From Aeromicrobium sp. PE09-221 (GTDB taxonomy: Bacteria > Actinomycetota > Actinomycetes > Propionibacteriales > Nocardioidaceae): a stretch of 64,000 bases of DNA. Numbering within the stretch: the first letter of the stretch is position 1; the number at the start of each line of letters is the position of its first letter. The notes under the pieces were generated by a model, which saw nothing but the letters and a program-made list of their open reading frames with translations, did not search any database and was not told the DNA's origin. The DNA lies in assembly GCF_002174305.1 (NCBI RefSeq), contig NZ_MIJB01000029.1, forward strand, positions 46,941 to 110,940, read 5' to 3'. Below are positions 1-8,708 of this stretch, piece by piece. The translations under genes were made by a program, and so were the position numbers.

Positions 1-475
1 CCGCCACGACCGCCTCGACCGCGGTGCGGGCCCCGCGGCCGATAGCGGCGAGTCCTCGTTCGTGCGAGGTCGAGCGGCGCGTGAGCACATGCACCGCTGC
101 CCAGGTGGCGAGCAGACTTCCGAGGGAGAACACCGTCGCGCTGACGGTGGAACCGAAGACTCCCACCGAGATGCCGGCGCCGAGCGCCATGCCGGCGAAG
201 GTCAGTACACCGCCGAAGACCGTGCCGGCCGAGGCCAGGTCGCCGACGGGTGCCACGAGTGCGATCGTGTAGAGGACTCCGGAGACGAGGGCCGTCGCGA
301 GGACCGCGGCTGTCACGACGCCGAGCCGCGTGAGACCGGCGGGCGACCGCAGCCAGGGCATCAGGGTGGCGAGGCTCTCCGCACTCTCGGGACTCAGCAC
401 GGACGGAGCCGCGGCCGGGTCGGGGGACACGGTCGGGTGAGATGGACGCTGATCGTCCGAAGTCGCATCGGTCAT
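1..475 (-). CDS. Membrane protein, C-terminus beyond window
   Basis: The reading frame opens at ATG 475 and runs off the left edge with no stop, giving the first 158 residues. A hydrophilic, Pro/Ser-rich head (about residues 1-45) is followed by hydrophobic stretches near 51-76, 84-108 and 112-132, then a basic segment. That is the profile of a multi-pass inner-membrane protein with a cytoplasmic N-terminus. No family motif is recognised and no function can be proposed. A TAGGGT hexamer lies 10 nt before the start. It diverges from the acetyltransferase gene at 622. Confidence 0.7.
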   Translation of the reverse strand, partial: MTDATSDDQRPSHPTVSPDPAAAPSVLSPESAESLATLMPWLRSPAGLTRLGVVTAAVLATALVSGVLYTIALVAPVGDLASAGTVFGGVLTFAGMALGAGISVGVFGSTVSATVFSLGSLLATWAAVHVLTRRSTSHERGLAAIGRGARTAVEAVVA

Positions 476-621
476 AGCGGACGTGACCCTACTAGAACCC
501 GACGACGGTCTCACCTGTCGCGCGAGTATGTCGGTGCGGGCCTCTATCGTCGTCACCGCCGGGGACGTGTCCCGGTCGTAGATGGCGGCGCAGCGGTGAG
601 ACCGTCGCGGAGAGGTGGAGC

Positions 622-1065
622 GTGACCGGTTACGAGTTCTCGAGCGACCCGGAGCGGGTGGACCGTGCGCGCGTCCACGGTTGGCTGTCCGAGCTCTCCT
701 ACTGGGCCGAAGGCCGCGACCGCACCGTGACCGACACGGCCTTCGACGGGTCCCGCCTCTTCGGGCTCTACGACACCGATACCGGGGAGCAGGCGGCGTT
801 CTGCCGTGTGGTCACCGATGGTGCGACCTTCGCCTGGCTGGCGGATGTCTTCGTCGACCCCGATCGCCGAGGCGCCGGCCTCGGTCACCGGCTCGTGGCG
901 GAGGTGTTGGTCGTCCTCGAGCCGCTGCGGTTGCGACGGGTGCTCCTCGCGACCGCCGATGCACACCGCCTGTACGCCCGGCACGGCTTCGCTCCGCTGC
1001 CCGATCCCGAGCGCTTCATGGTGCGCCCCGGCACCCCCGTCACGTCCTCGGCGACAACCGGTTGA
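622..1065 (+). CDS. GNAT-family N-acetyltransferase
   Basis: A 147-residue protein with the GNAT acetyl-CoA fold. The core strand DVFVDPDRRGAG (about residues 75-86) contains the R-x-G-x-G acetyl-CoA pyrophosphate loop, and the family C-terminal LYARHGF motif sits near 115-121. The GTG start at 622 follows the purine-rich stretch gagaggtgga and is preferred over internal codons. Members of this small single-domain type acetylate amines on small molecules or proteins; the acceptor cannot be inferred here. It stands alone, about 100 nt upstream of lpd on the same strand. Confidence 0.85.
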   Translation: MTGYEFSSDPERVDRARVHGWLSELSYWAEGRDRTVTDTAFDGSRLFGLYDTDTGEQAAFCRVVTDGATFAWLADVFVDPDRRGAGLGHRLVAEVLVVLEPLRLRRVLLATADAHRLYARHGFAPLPDPERFMVRPGTPVTSSATTG

Positions 1066-1164
1066 GGGGCCCGCGGTCGCACCGTTTCGGCGGGGCCACC
1101 GGGGCACCGAGACACCGCGGAGCTTGCTAGGTTGGAGGGCGACCGAATCTTCGAAGGGGAGTCC

Positions 1165-2562
1165 ATGTCCAACCGCTTTGACGTCGTGGTGCTCGGTGCC
1201 GGCCCCGGCGGCTATGTGGCCGCGATCCGCGCCGCCCAGCTCGGCAAGTCCGTCGCGATCATCGAGAGCAAGTACTGGGGCGGCGTGTGCCTCAATGTCG
1301 GCTGCATCCCGTCCAAGGCGCTCCTTCGCAACGCCGAGCTCGCCAATATCGTCAACCACGAGGCCGATGTGTTCGGCATCAGCGGTGACGTCTCCTTCGA
1401 CTTCGGCAAGGCCTTCAGCCGCAGTCGCGAGGTCGCCGAGGGGCGCGTCAAGGGCGTGCACTTCCTGATGAAGAAGAACAAGATCACCGAGTTCGACGGC
1501 CGTGGCACGTTCACCGGACCGAACTCGATCGAGGTCGCGCTCAACGACGGCGGCACCGAGACCGTCGAGTTCGACAACGCCATCGTCGCCACCGGCTCGC
1601 GCGTGCGGATGCTCCCCGGCGTCGAGAAGTCCGACAACGTGCTCACCTACGAAGAGCAGATCATGCGCGAGGATCTCCCCGGATCCATCGCCATCGTCGG
1701 CGCCGGCGCCATCGGCATGGAGTTCGCCTATGTGCTGCGTGCCTACGGCGTCGACGTCACCATCATCGAGTTCCTCGATCGCGCGCTCCCCAATGAGGAT
1801 CCCGAGGTCTCCAAGGAGATCACCAAGGCCTATAAGAAGCTCGGCATCCCGATCCTCGCCTCCACCAAGGTCGAAGAGGTCACCGACAACGGCGATGACG
1901 TGACGGTCCGCTATTCGGGCAAGAAGGGGGAGGAGACCATCACTGTCGACCGCGTCCTCGTCTCGATCGGCTTCCAGCCGAATGTCGAGGGTGTCGGTCT
2001 GGACGCCGCGGGCGTCGAGCTCACCGACCGCGGCGCCATCGCGATCGACGAGCGCATGCGCACCAATGTGCCGCACATCTACGCGATCGGCGATGTCACG
2101 ATGAAGCTCCAGCTGGCTCACGTGGCCGAGGCGCAGGGCGTCGTGGCTGCTGAGACCATCGGCGAGGCCGAGACGATGGAGCTGGGCGACTACCGGATGA
2201 TGCCGCGCGCCACCTTCACCACGCCCCAGGTCGCATCCTTCGGCCTCACCGAGGAGCAGGCCAAGGAGGAGGGCCACGACGTCATCGTCGCCAAGTTCCC
2301 CTTCACCGCCAACGGCAAGGCGCACGGTCTCGGCGATGCCACCGGCTTCGTCAAGCTCATCGCCGACAAGGAGCACTACGAGCTGCTCGGTGGCCACCTC
2401 ATCGGTCCCGATGTCTCCGAGCTTCTCCCCGAGCTGACCCTCGCGCAGAAGTGGGACCTGGGCGCCCTCGAGCTGGCCCGCAATGTCCACACCCACCCGA
2501 CCCTCAGCGAGGCCCTTCAGGAGGCCTTCCACGGCCTCGTCGGCCACATGATCAACTTCTGA
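1165..2562 (+). CDS. lpd: Dihydrolipoyl dehydrogenase (E3)
   Basis: A 465-residue flavoprotein that reoxidises dihydrolipoyl groups of 2-oxoacid dehydrogenase complexes (pyruvate, 2-oxoglutarate, branched chain) with NAD+. Visible features are the FAD Rossmann motif GAGPGG (11-16), the redox-active disulfide C42-L-N-V-G-C47, a second GAGAIG nucleotide motif for NAD near residue 183, and the C-terminal [10 protein letters not shown] segment with the His-Glu catalytic dyad. The ATG at 1165 follows gaagggga; an in-frame TTG at 1132 would add 11 unsupported residues. A TAGGTT hexamer at 1129-1134 may be its -10. No E1/E2 genes lie nearby, so it probably serves complexes encoded elsewhere. Confidence 0.96.
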   Translation: MSNRFDVVVLGAGPGGYVAAIRAAQLGKSVAIIESKYWGGVCLNVGCIPSKALLRNAELANIVNHEADVFGISGDVSFDFGKAFSRSREVAEGRVKGVHFLMKKNKITEFDGRGTFTGPNSIEVALNDGGTETVEFDNAIVATGSRVRMLPGVEKSDNVLTYEEQIMREDLPGSIAIVGAGAIGMEFAYVLRAYGVDVTIIEFLDRALPNEDPEVSKEITKAYKKLGIPILASTKVEEVTDNGDDVTVRYSGKKGEETITVDRVLVSIGFQPNVEGVGLDAAGVELTDRGAIAIDERMRTNVPHIYAIGDVTMKLQLAHVAEAQGVVAAETIGEAETMELGDYRMMPRATFTTPQVASFGLTEEQAKEEGHDVIVAKFPFTANGKAHGLGDATGFVKLIADKEHYELLGGHLIGPDVSELLPELTLAQKWDLGALELARNVHTHPTLSEALQEAFHGLVGHMINF

Positions 2563-2576
2563 CCCGACCCGGTCCA

Positions 2577-2691
2577 GAACCCGTTGAGTGTGACGTTTGG
2601 ACGGTGATTTCGACACAATCACCGTCCAAACGTTCCCCCGAGCACTTCGCAGAGCTCCGTGCAGGGTGGTGCCCCCACACTCAACGGGTTC
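2577..2691. repeat. Palindromic repeat family A, copy 1 (mosaic)
   Basis: The element begins GAACCCGTTGAGTGTG and ends with the reverse complement of that end. Inside, 2593-2609 and 2617-2633 form a perfect 17-bp hairpin (the module of copy 2), while the right part carries the GGGTGGTGCCCCC module of copy 3. It lies exactly between the convergent lpd and BtuF-like genes and could act as a bidirectional transcription terminator. Confidence 0.8.
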
Positions 2692-2692
2692 G

Positions 2693-3442
2693 TCAGGTCA
2701 GCAGGGACTCGAGCTCGTCGCGGGCGGTGAGCAGGCTGGGGCCGTACCAGGTGAGGGACCGGCCCGAGCACAGCACCGTGCGCACCGTCGAGAAGGCCTC
2801 GGGACCGTCCTCGGCCGTGAAGACATAGGGCTCGTCGGGCAGCAGCACGAGGTCGATGTCGGCGCGGTCGATCTCGCTCAGGTCGACATGCGGGTACCGG
2901 TCCTCGTGCTTCTCGAAGACATTCTCCAGACCGAGCCGCGCCATGACATCGCCCGTGAACGTCGATGATCCGACCACCATCCACGGGTCGCGCCACACGG
3001 CGACCGCCGCCCTTCCTCGAGGTGCGGAGGCCGGGGTCGCCCACGCCTGCTCGGCCTCGGCGAGCCACTCGGGGACACCCCAGGACAGTCCATCGGTGAA
3101 CAGCCGACGCATGGAGGCGAAGGCCTCGTCGAGGGTCTCGATCCGCGTGACCCACACCGGGATCCCCTCCGCGCGCAGTCGCTGCACGTCGAGCTCACGG
3201 TTCTCCTCCTGGTTCGCGACCACGAGATCGGGACGCAGGGAGGAGATGAGATCGAGATTCGGGTTCTTGGTGCCCCGGACGCGCGTGACGTCCAGTCCGG
3301 CGGGATGCGTGCACCAATCGGTGGCGCCGACGACGGCATCCGGCTCGGTCACCGCCATGGCCTCGGTGAGCGACGGGACCAGGCTCACCACGCGGCGCAC
3401 GGGTCGGCGGGTGATCAGCTCGGCTCCCAAATCGTCTCGCAT
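2693..3442 (-). CDS. BtuF-like helical-backbone metal receptor
   Basis: A 249-residue protein of the BtuF/FecB/TroA-like periplasmic binding superfamily: [14 protein letters not shown] at 16-29, the GATDWCTHP loop, [11 protein letters not shown] and a C-terminal segment with the family Trp-Tyr pair ([10 protein letters not shown]). Relatives bind cobalamin or metal chelates for ABC importers. This one has no signal peptide or lipobox, and no permease or ATPase gene is adjacent, so it is probably cytoplasmic or orphan. The start is ATG 3442, 6 nt after a TAGGCT -10 box, which implies a leaderless mRNA. The stop lies just outside repeat A1. Confidence 0.8.
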   Translation of the reverse strand: MRDDLGAELITRRPVRRVVSLVPSLTEAMAVTEPDAVVGATDWCTHPAGLDVTRVRGTKNPNLDLISSLRPDLVVANQEENRELDVQRLRAEGIPVWVTRIETLDEAFASMRRLFTDGLSWGVPEWLAEAEQAWATPASAPRGRAAVAVWRDPWMVVGSSTFTGDVMARLGLENVFEKHEDRYPHVDLSEIDRADIDLVLLPDEPYVFTAEDGPEAFSTVRTVLCSGRSLTWYGPSLLTARDELESLLT

Positions 3443-3448
3443 GGCTCC

Positions 3449-3454
3449 AGCCTA
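3449..3454 (-). promoter_or_regulatory. -10 box, leaderless start of BtuF-like gene
   Basis: TAGGCT on the minus strand, 6 nt before the ATG, so transcription would start at or next to the start codon. Confidence 0.5.
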
Positions 3455-3500
3455 GAAGTCGTGGCCCAGCAGATGGCGGACGGTACAGAACGCAACACCC

Positions 3501-3616
3501 GGTCCGACGGAGGATGTGCATCTGTGGTTACTACGGCCACCGTGGATGCTCATGCTCCATGCGCGGGCGACGGAAGATGTGCATCTGCGGTTGCCCCAGC
3601 AACCGCGAAAGCTCAG
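3501..3616. repeat. Intergenic repeat family B, copy 1
   Basis: Two successive units begin GACGGAGGATGTGCATCT (about 3506) and GACGGAAGATGTGCATCT (about 3570). The second contains a short hairpin, GCGGTTGCCCCAGCAACCGC. Related units recur at 52107-52230. The copy lies between the divergent BtuF-like and menB genes, upstream of the menB promoter. Confidence 0.7.
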
Positions 3617-3674
3617 CCTTCGTGGGCAACGCAGAGCGACAGAAACCGCGGGCGCGGGTCATCGGTCGATCATC

Positions 3675-3680
3675 TAGTCT
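3675..3680 (+). promoter_or_regulatory. -10 box, leaderless start of menB
   Basis: TAGTCT, 7 nt before the ATG at 3688. No Shine-Dalgarno sequence is present. Confidence 0.5.
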
Positions 3681-3687
3681 GAGCGGC

Positions 3688-4518
3688 ATGAGTGCTGCGA
3701 TCGACTGGAATGCCTCGGGGGACTACTCCGATATCCGCTATGAGACCACGAGCGACGGGATCGCCAAGATCACCATCTGCCGTCCCGAGGTGCACAATGC
3801 GTTCCGGCCGCAGACGATCCGGCAGATCTCGCATGCGCTGAACGTCGCACGTGAGGACGAGGGGATCGGTGCGATCATCCTCACCGGCGAGGGCGACAAG
3901 GCCTTCTGCTCCGGCGGCGATCAGCGGGTGCGGGGAGATTCGGGTTACAAGACCGATGAGGGCGCCACCGGCCGCTTCGATGTGACCGACCTGCACGTGC
4001 AGATGCGCCGCACCCCCAAGCCGATCGTGGCGGCGGTGGCCGGGTGGGCGATCGGCGGCGGCCATGTGCTGCACCTCGTCTGCGACCTCACCATCGCGGC
4101 GGACAACGCCCGCTTCGGGCAGGTCGGCCCGAAGGTCGGCTCCTTCGACGGCGGCTACGGTGCGAGCGTCCTCTCCGATCTCGTCGGGCCGAAGAAGGCC
4201 AAGGAGATATGGTTCCTATGCCGCCAGTACGACGCGCAGGAGGCTCTCGAGATGGGGCTGATCAACACGGTCGTGCCGCTGGCCGAACTCGAGGCGACCG
4301 CCGTGGAGTGGTGCCGTGAGATGCTGGAGCGCTCGCCGTGGGCCATCCGGCTGTCGAAGATGAGCTTCCATGCGGCCGAGGACGGTTATGCCGGGATCCA
4401 GCAGCTCGCGCACGACGCCAACCTGCTGTTCTACGGCCAGCCGGAGGCCCAGGAGGGACGCGACGCGTACAAGGAGAAGCGCGCGCCGGACTTCTCGCAG
4501 TTCCCCCGCCGTCCCTAG
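3688..4518 (+). CDS. menB: 1,4-dihydroxy-2-naphthoyl-CoA synthase
   Basis: A 276-residue crotonase-fold enzyme that closes o-succinylbenzoyl-CoA to 1,4-dihydroxy-2-naphthoyl-CoA in menaquinone synthesis. Diagnostic MenB segments are [15 protein letters not shown] (near 71-85, oxyanion hole and substrate loop), [28 protein letters not shown] and the C-terminal [11 protein letters not shown]. The start ATG 3688 follows a -10-like TAGTCT by 7 nt, so the message is probably leaderless; the frame is open further upstream but that part lies in repeat B1. No other men genes are in the window. Confidence 0.95.
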   Translation: MSAAIDWNASGDYSDIRYETTSDGIAKITICRPEVHNAFRPQTIRQISHALNVAREDEGIGAIILTGEGDKAFCSGGDQRVRGDSGYKTDEGATGRFDVTDLHVQMRRTPKPIVAAVAGWAIGGGHVLHLVCDLTIAADNARFGQVGPKVGSFDGGYGASVLSDLVGPKKAKEIWFLCRQYDAQEALEMGLINTVVPLAELEATAVEWCREMLERSPWAIRLSKMSFHAAEDGYAGIQQLAHDANLLFYGQPEAQEGRDAYKEKRAPDFSQFPRRP

Positions 4519-4527
4519 CACGCCGGG

Positions 4528-4706
4528 GTGGCGGTAGCTGGCTAACCTCACCTCGTGCCCGGCGGTAGGCCAGCAACCTTATGGAGGCGGGGCCCAGTGG
4601 GGTGACGGGTTACCTCTACTCGTGAGGTGAGGTTGATGAGGTACCGCCACGGGCCGAGGGGTTGCAGCGTGCCCCCGCACTGGTCCGTTCGGGCTAATGC
4701 GGGGGC
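4528..4706 (+). promoter_or_regulatory. Highly structured non-coding segment, riboswitch-like candidate
   Basis: Between menB and the amino-acid ABC operon, 4528-4536 (gtggcggta) pairs with 4642-4650 and 4544-4554 (aacctcacctc) pairs perfectly with 4624-4634. The enclosed ~70 nt contain CCAGCAACC, which resembles the core of SAM-I/SAM-IV aptamers. A second hairpin (4671-4679 with 4698-4706, 9 GC-rich bp) follows like an expression platform without a U-tract. Against a 5' leader: a TAGAAT -10 box 7 nt before the ABC gene ATG suggests a leaderless promoter downstream of the structure. The ligand class is not identified. Confidence 0.4.
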
Positions 4707-4745
4707 GCCGACATGGCCAGGCGTTGGCGATAGGTACCTGATCCC

Positions 4746-4751
4746 TAGAAT
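4746..4751 (+). promoter_or_regulatory. -10 box before amino-acid binding lipoprotein
   Basis: TAGAAT, 7 nt before ATG 4759, with a possible -35 TTGGCG at 4724-4729. It would give a leaderless mRNA starting after the folded segment. Confidence 0.45.
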
Positions 4752-4758
4752 ATTGCCC

Positions 4759-5628
4759 ATGCGTTCCCCCCGAATCCTCGGTCTGTCGGCTGCCGCGGGC
4801 GTGCTCGTGCTCGCCTCCGCCTGCTCGCCCGCCGACGACAATGACAACGACTCCGCCTCTGCCACGCCCGGTGAGGGCGAGTGCTCGGTCGACAGCCTGC
4901 CGGTCAAGAACGACGGCACCCTGACCATCGCCACCGATGACCCGGCCTTCGAACCCTGGTTCGCCGACAACGACCCCAGCAACGGCGAGGGCTACGAGGG
5001 CGCGGTCGCCTATGCGGTCGCCGAGGAGCTCGGCTTCGCTGCCGAGGACGTCGAATGGGTCGTCGTGCCCTTCAACTCCTCGTATCAGCCCGGTGCCAAG
5101 GACTTCGACTTCGACATCAACCAGATCTCGATCAGCGAGGACCGCGAGCAGGCCGTCGACTTCTCCGAGCCCTACTACTCCGCCGCTCAGGCGATCCTCA
5201 CACTCGAGGACTCCGAGTTCGCCGGCGCCACTAGTCTCGAGGAGTTCGCCGATGCCCGCCTCGGCGCCCAGATCGGCACCACCTCGCTCACCGCGATCGA
5301 CCAGATCGGACCGTCGACCGAGCCGCTCGTCTACGACGACACCGTCAAGGCGGCGCAGGCCCTCGAGAACGGTCAGGTCGACGCGATCGTGGCCGATCTG
5401 CCGAGCGCCTTCTACCTCACCGCCGCTGAGATCGACGGCTCCGCGATCGCCGGGCAGTTCCAGCCCGAGACCGGAGAGTCCGAGGAGTTCGGCCTGCTGA
5501 TGGAGAAGGGCAGCGAGCTCAAGCCCTGCCTCGACGCCGCCATCGTCGAGCTCCGGGACAACGGCACCCTCGACGACATCGAGACCGAGTGGCTTTCAGA
5601 GTCCGCCGACGTCCCTGAGCTGCAGTGA
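4759..5628 (+). CDS. Amino-acid ABC transporter substrate-binding lipoprotein
   Basis: A 289-residue extracytoplasmic solute receptor of family 3 (polar amino acids). A signal peptide ends in the lipobox LASA-C22, so it should be anchored to the membrane by lipidated Cys22. An acidic linker (D/N/S-rich, 25-45) precedes the bilobal domain, with typical LTIATDDPAFEPW, DFDINQISISEDREQAVDFSEPYY and AVAYAVAEELGF segments. It is first of three tightly linked genes (binding protein, permease, ATPase). The amino acid is not determinable; cystine, glutamate, arginine or methionine are possibilities. The start is ATG 4759, because the frame upstream of it is part of the folded segment. Confidence 0.9.
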   Translation: MRSPRILGLSAAAGVLVLASACSPADDNDNDSASATPGEGECSVDSLPVKNDGTLTIATDDPAFEPWFADNDPSNGEGYEGAVAYAVAEELGFAAEDVEWVVVPFNSSYQPGAKDFDFDINQISISEDREQAVDFSEPYYSAAQAILTLEDSEFAGATSLEEFADARLGAQIGTTSLTAIDQIGPSTEPLVYDDTVKAAQALENGQVDAIVADLPSAFYLTAAEIDGSAIAGQFQPETGESEEFGLLMEKGSELKPCLDAAIVELRDNGTLDDIETEWLSESADVPELQ

Positions 5629-6485
5629 CCTCGACCCCACCCCGGGCGGACCGCGTGCTCAGCGCGCGCCAGCTCGAACGCAACGCCTACCGGATCCGCC
5701 AGTCGCGGCGGCGGGCGACGATCGCGGCAGTGTCCACGATCGTGGTGCTCGGCCTGCTGGTGCTCGTCGTGGTCAATGCCCCGGGGTGGGAACGGGTGCG
5801 CCTCACCTATTTCGACTGGGGACACGCCAAGGAGTCGTTCCCCAAGATCCTGGACGCGTTCTGGCTCAATATCCGGCTGTTCCTGACGATCGAGCTGTTC
5901 GTCCTGGCGGTCGCGCTGCTGATAGCCGTGATCCGGGTGATCCCGTCGCCCGCCCTGATGCCGCTGAAGATCATCGCGGCCCTCTATACCGACGTCTTCC
6001 GCGGTATCCCGACCCTGCTGATCGTCCTGCTGGTGGGCTTCGGGGTTCCGGCGCTGAACCTCAATGGGATGCCGACGAGCCTGTTCTGGCTCGGCGTCAT
6101 CGCCCTCACTCTGAGCTACGGCGCCTATGTGGCCGAGGTGCTGCGCGCGGGGTTGCTCTCCATCCATCCGACACAGTGGGCCAGCGGTCGTGCGCTCGGG
6201 ATGAGCTATCGGCAGACCCTGCGGCACATCGTGCTGCCGCAGGCGGTGCGACGGGTCTCGCCGCCGCTCATCAACGACTTCGTGGCCCTGCAGAAGGACA
6301 CGGCACTGCTGTCGACCATCGGGCTGGTGGAGGCTCTGCGTGCCGCGCAGGTGTACTCGGCCTCGACCTTCAACTTCACGTCGCTGTGCGTCGCGGCGGT
6401 CTTCTTCATCGTCGTCACCATCCCGCTCGCACGGTTCACCGACTGGCTGACCATCCGATCGCTGCGTCGCGAGAACGGAATCTGA
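5625..6485 (+). CDS. Amino-acid ABC transporter permease
   Basis: A 286-residue inner-membrane permease of the His/Glu/Arg/opine (HEQRo) family. An N-terminal basic cytoplasmic segment (1-35) precedes hydrophobic helices beginning near 36. The EAA loop that contacts the ATPase reads GRALGMSYRQTLRHIVLPQA (about 188-207). The GTG start overlaps the stop of the binding-protein gene by 4 nt, indicating translational coupling. It forms the channel together with the ATPase encoded next. The long N-terminal extension before the first helix resembles actinobacterial members. Confidence 0.9.
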   Translation: MTSTPPRADRVLSARQLERNAYRIRQSRRRATIAAVSTIVVLGLLVLVVVNAPGWERVRLTYFDWGHAKESFPKILDAFWLNIRLFLTIELFVLAVALLIAVIRVIPSPALMPLKIIAALYTDVFRGIPTLLIVLLVGFGVPALNLNGMPTSLFWLGVIALTLSYGAYVAEVLRAGLLSIHPTQWASGRALGMSYRQTLRHIVLPQAVRRVSPPLINDFVALQKDTALLSTIGLVEALRAAQVYSASTFNFTSLCVAAVFFIVVTIPLARFTDWLTIRSLRRENGI

Positions 6486-6486
6486 C

Positions 6487-7215
6487 ATGCTGCGCATTAA
6501 GGATCTGACCAAGGCCTATGGCGATCACGTCGTGCTCGACGGGATCGACCTGTCGGTCGCGCGCGGCGAGGTCGTCTGCCTCATCGGTGCCTCGGGCTCG
6601 GGCAAGTCGACCCTGCTGAGATGCTTGGACCTGCTGGAGATCACCGATGACGGCGATATCTGGCTGGACGACCGGGAGATCACCGATCCCACGGTCGATC
6701 CCGACGAGATCCGCCGCTCGATCGGCATCGTCTTCCAGTCCTACAATCTCTTCCCGCACCTGTCGGTGCTCGACAATGTGACGATCGGGCCGCGTCGGGT
6801 CCTGGGCCAGAAACGGGCCGAAGCGGAGCGGCGCGCGCACGAGCTGCTGGACCGCATCGGTCTGGACGGCAAGTCGGATGCCTACCCCGACGCCCTGTCC
6901 GGCGGTCAGCAGCAGCGGGTGGCGTTGATCCGCGCCGTCGCGATGCAGCCGAAGCTCCTACTCCTCGATGAGGTCACGGCGGCCCTCGATCCGATGCTCG
7001 TGGGAGACGTGCTCGATGTCGTGCGGGACCTCGCGGCGGAGGGGCACACGATCGTCATGGCGACGCACGAGATGGCCTTCGCCCGAGAGTCCGCGGACCG
7101 GATCGTCTTCCTCGCCGATGGCCGTATCGTCGAGGAGGGCACGCCTGAGCAGATCTTCACGGCGCCCCGCGAGGCCCGCACCCGAGAGTTCCTCGCCCGT
7201 CATCTGCCCGCCTGA
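6487..7215 (+). CDS. Amino-acid ABC transporter ATP-binding protein
   Basis: A 242-residue ATPase of the GlnQ/HisP class. Motifs in order are Walker A GASGSGKST (near 35-43), Q-loop IVFQSYNLFPH, signature LSGGQQQR (about 138-145), Walker B LLLLDEVTAALDP (about 157-169) and the H-loop MATHEM. It starts 1 nt after the permease stop and energises import of the amino acid bound by the lipoprotein at 4759. Its stop lies 3 nt from the end of the convergent hydrolase gene. Confidence 0.93.
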   Translation: MLRIKDLTKAYGDHVVLDGIDLSVARGEVVCLIGASGSGKSTLLRCLDLLEITDDGDIWLDDREITDPTVDPDEIRRSIGIVFQSYNLFPHLSVLDNVTIGPRRVLGQKRAEAERRAHELLDRIGLDGKSDAYPDALSGGQQQRVALIRAVAMQPKLLLLDEVTAALDPMLVGDVLDVVRDLAAEGHTIVMATHEMAFARESADRIVFLADGRIVEEGTPEQIFTAPREARTREFLARHLPA

Positions 7216-7218
7216 CCG

Positions 7219-8199
7219 CTATCGGGTGACGCGCGCGAGGAAGTCCTTCGTCGCGTCCAGGACCTGCTGACTCTCCGGCAGGTTCAGGTCGAACTGGAAC
7301 TCGTGGCCGAGAGGCGGCTCATGGTCGGCGGGCCAGAAGAGGGCCGTGACATCGACACCCGCGTCGGTGAGCCGCTCGGTGAACAATCGGCCCTGGATCG
7401 TGAGCGGATCACCGTTCCCGCCTGTCACGAGCGTCGGCACGTATCTGGAGCTCACGTGCTCGGCGACGGAGGCTTCGCGTACGCGGGGGGAGTCGAAGGA
7501 CGTGGTGGCGAAGTAGGCACGTCCGACGGTCCGGACGAACCAGCCCCCGATGCCGCGGGCGCCCGCCAGGAGGGCCGGTGCCTGCGGCCCGCAGTGGGAG
7601 ATGACCCCGCACAGCTGTCCGGCGCCGATCGCGGGTCGTAGGCCGATGAGATCGGCATAGGACGGCTCGGTGATCGCCGCCGCGAGCTGAGCGCTGATCT
7701 GGGCCCCCGCAGAGTCGCCGGCGAGGACGAGCCGGTCCGCGTCGATGTGCAGCTCCTCGGCGTGTTCGACGAGCCAGCCGATCGCCGCGTTCACCTGACG
7801 CAGGGGCAGCGGATACCGGGCGGCCGGCGCGAGGGTGTAGTCGACGGCGACGACCGTGTATCCCTCGGCCGCGAGGATCTTCGCGTATGGCTCGACATCG
7901 GCCGGAGATCCGGCGACCCAGCCGCCTCCGTGGACCCAGACGACCGTCGGCAGAGGGTGCTCGGTGCCCTCCGGGTACCAGACGTCCAGGAGCTCCTCTG
8001 GTCGTGTGCCGTAGGCGACACCACGACGACCAGCGACGTGCGCGGGAACGAAGGGCGCCAACCGTGCGACGGTGCGCGCCCCGCCTCGGGTGAAGGCCCG
8101 CCGGATGAGTGCCGAACCCGCGCGCGGCACGCGCCAGAGGCACAGGAGGACGAGGCCGGCTATCGCCGCGAGGAGCAGGAACGCGCGTTGTGGCACCAT
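7219..8199 (-). CDS. Alpha/beta-hydrolase (HSL/esterase type)
   Basis: A 326-residue esterase-like protein. A hydrophobic N-terminal helix (about 7-24) suggests membrane anchoring or export. The HSL-type oxyanion motif VWVHGGGW lies near 88-95 and the nucleophile elbow is GDSAG (about 157-161). The acid/His end of the triad is in the region ending PADHEPPLGHEFQF. It probably hydrolyses a carboxylic ester; the substrate is unknown. The ATG at 8199 is 6 nt after TACGCT, consistent with a leaderless mRNA. Confidence 0.85.
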   Translation of the reverse strand: MVPQRAFLLLAAIAGLVLLCLWRVPRAGSALIRRAFTRGGARTVARLAPFVPAHVAGRRGVAYGTRPEELLDVWYPEGTEHPLPTVVWVHGGGWVAGSPADVEPYAKILAAEGYTVVAVDYTLAPAARYPLPLRQVNAAIGWLVEHAEELHIDADRLVLAGDSAGAQISAQLAAAITEPSYADLIGLRPAIGAGQLCGVISHCGPQAPALLAGARGIGGWFVRTVGRAYFATTSFDSPRVREASVAEHVSSRYVPTLVTGGNGDPLTIQGRLFTERLTDAGVDVTALFWPADHEPPLGHEFQFDLNLPESQQVLDATKDFLARVTR

Positions 8200-8205
8200 A
8201 CGCGC

Positions 8206-8211
8206 AGCGTA
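8206..8211 (-). promoter_or_regulatory. -10 box, leaderless start of hydrolase
   Basis: TACGCT on the minus strand, 6 nt before ATG 8199. Confidence 0.45.
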
Positions 8212-8216
8212 GGACC

Positions 8217-8708
8217 TCAGAAGGCCTGGTGGGTGCCGAAGGTCCGCTGCCAGTAGGCGAGTGGCCGCCCCGCGGCTGCCTCGGCCTCCACGACATCGCC
8301 GAGCACGAGTGTGTGGTCGCCCGCGGGCACGAGACTCGCCACGTCCGCGAGCACCCAGGCGTGCACGTCGTGCAGTCGCGGGGCCCCGGCGTCCTCCCAG
8401 GCGATATCGGCGAACCGATCGTGGACGTCCTTGCTGAAGCGCAGCGCGATCTGGTCGTGATGGGCCGCGAGCACGTTGACCCCGAACTGCCCACCCCGGC
8501 TCAACCGCGCCAACAGGCTCGACGTGCGCGACAGCGACAGCAGAACCATCGGCGGATCCATCGACAGCGACATGACGCCGCTGAGGGTGGTGCCGTGTGG
8601 ACGGCCTCCCCCGGAGGAGGTCGTGACGACGCATAGACCGGTCGTGAGGTTCGCCATGGCGCGCCGGAGGGCCGTCTGCAGGGCGGGGTCGCTGCGGGTC
8701 ACCGTCAC
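8217..8708 (-). CDS. Flavin reductase-like (FMN-binding split barrel) protein
   Basis: A 163-residue flavin reductase-domain protein. TTGLCVVTTSSGG and HGTTLSGVMSLSMDPPMVLLSLSRTS (about 20-62) form the flavin-binding strands, and the FGVNVLAAHH and DHTLVLGDVV segments are typical. Such proteins supply reduced FMN/FAD to two-component monooxygenases, but no oxygenase gene is adjacent. The GTG start at 8708 overlaps the TGA of a 27-codon upstream frame (8705-8788), so translation may be coupled. The gene ends 17 nt from the hydrolase start. Confidence 0.85.
   Translation of the reverse strand: MTVTRSDPALQTALRRAMANLTTGLCVVTTSSGGGRPHGTTLSGVMSLSMDPPMVLLSLSRTSSLLARLSRGGQFGVNVLAAHHDQIALRFSKDVHDRFADIAWEDAGAPRLHDVHAWVLADVASLVPAGDHTLVLGDVVEAEAAAGRPLAYWQRTFGTHQAF

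Noticed and set aside
553..2622. Long minus-strand open frame (~690 codons)
   Set aside because: It is antisense to lpd, which has full family motifs and its own ribosome site; long antisense frames are expected in high-GC genes.
4531..4552. Possible DtxR/IdeR iron box (GGCTAACCT)
   Set aside because: Only one half-site matches; the sequence is better explained as the stem of the folded segment.
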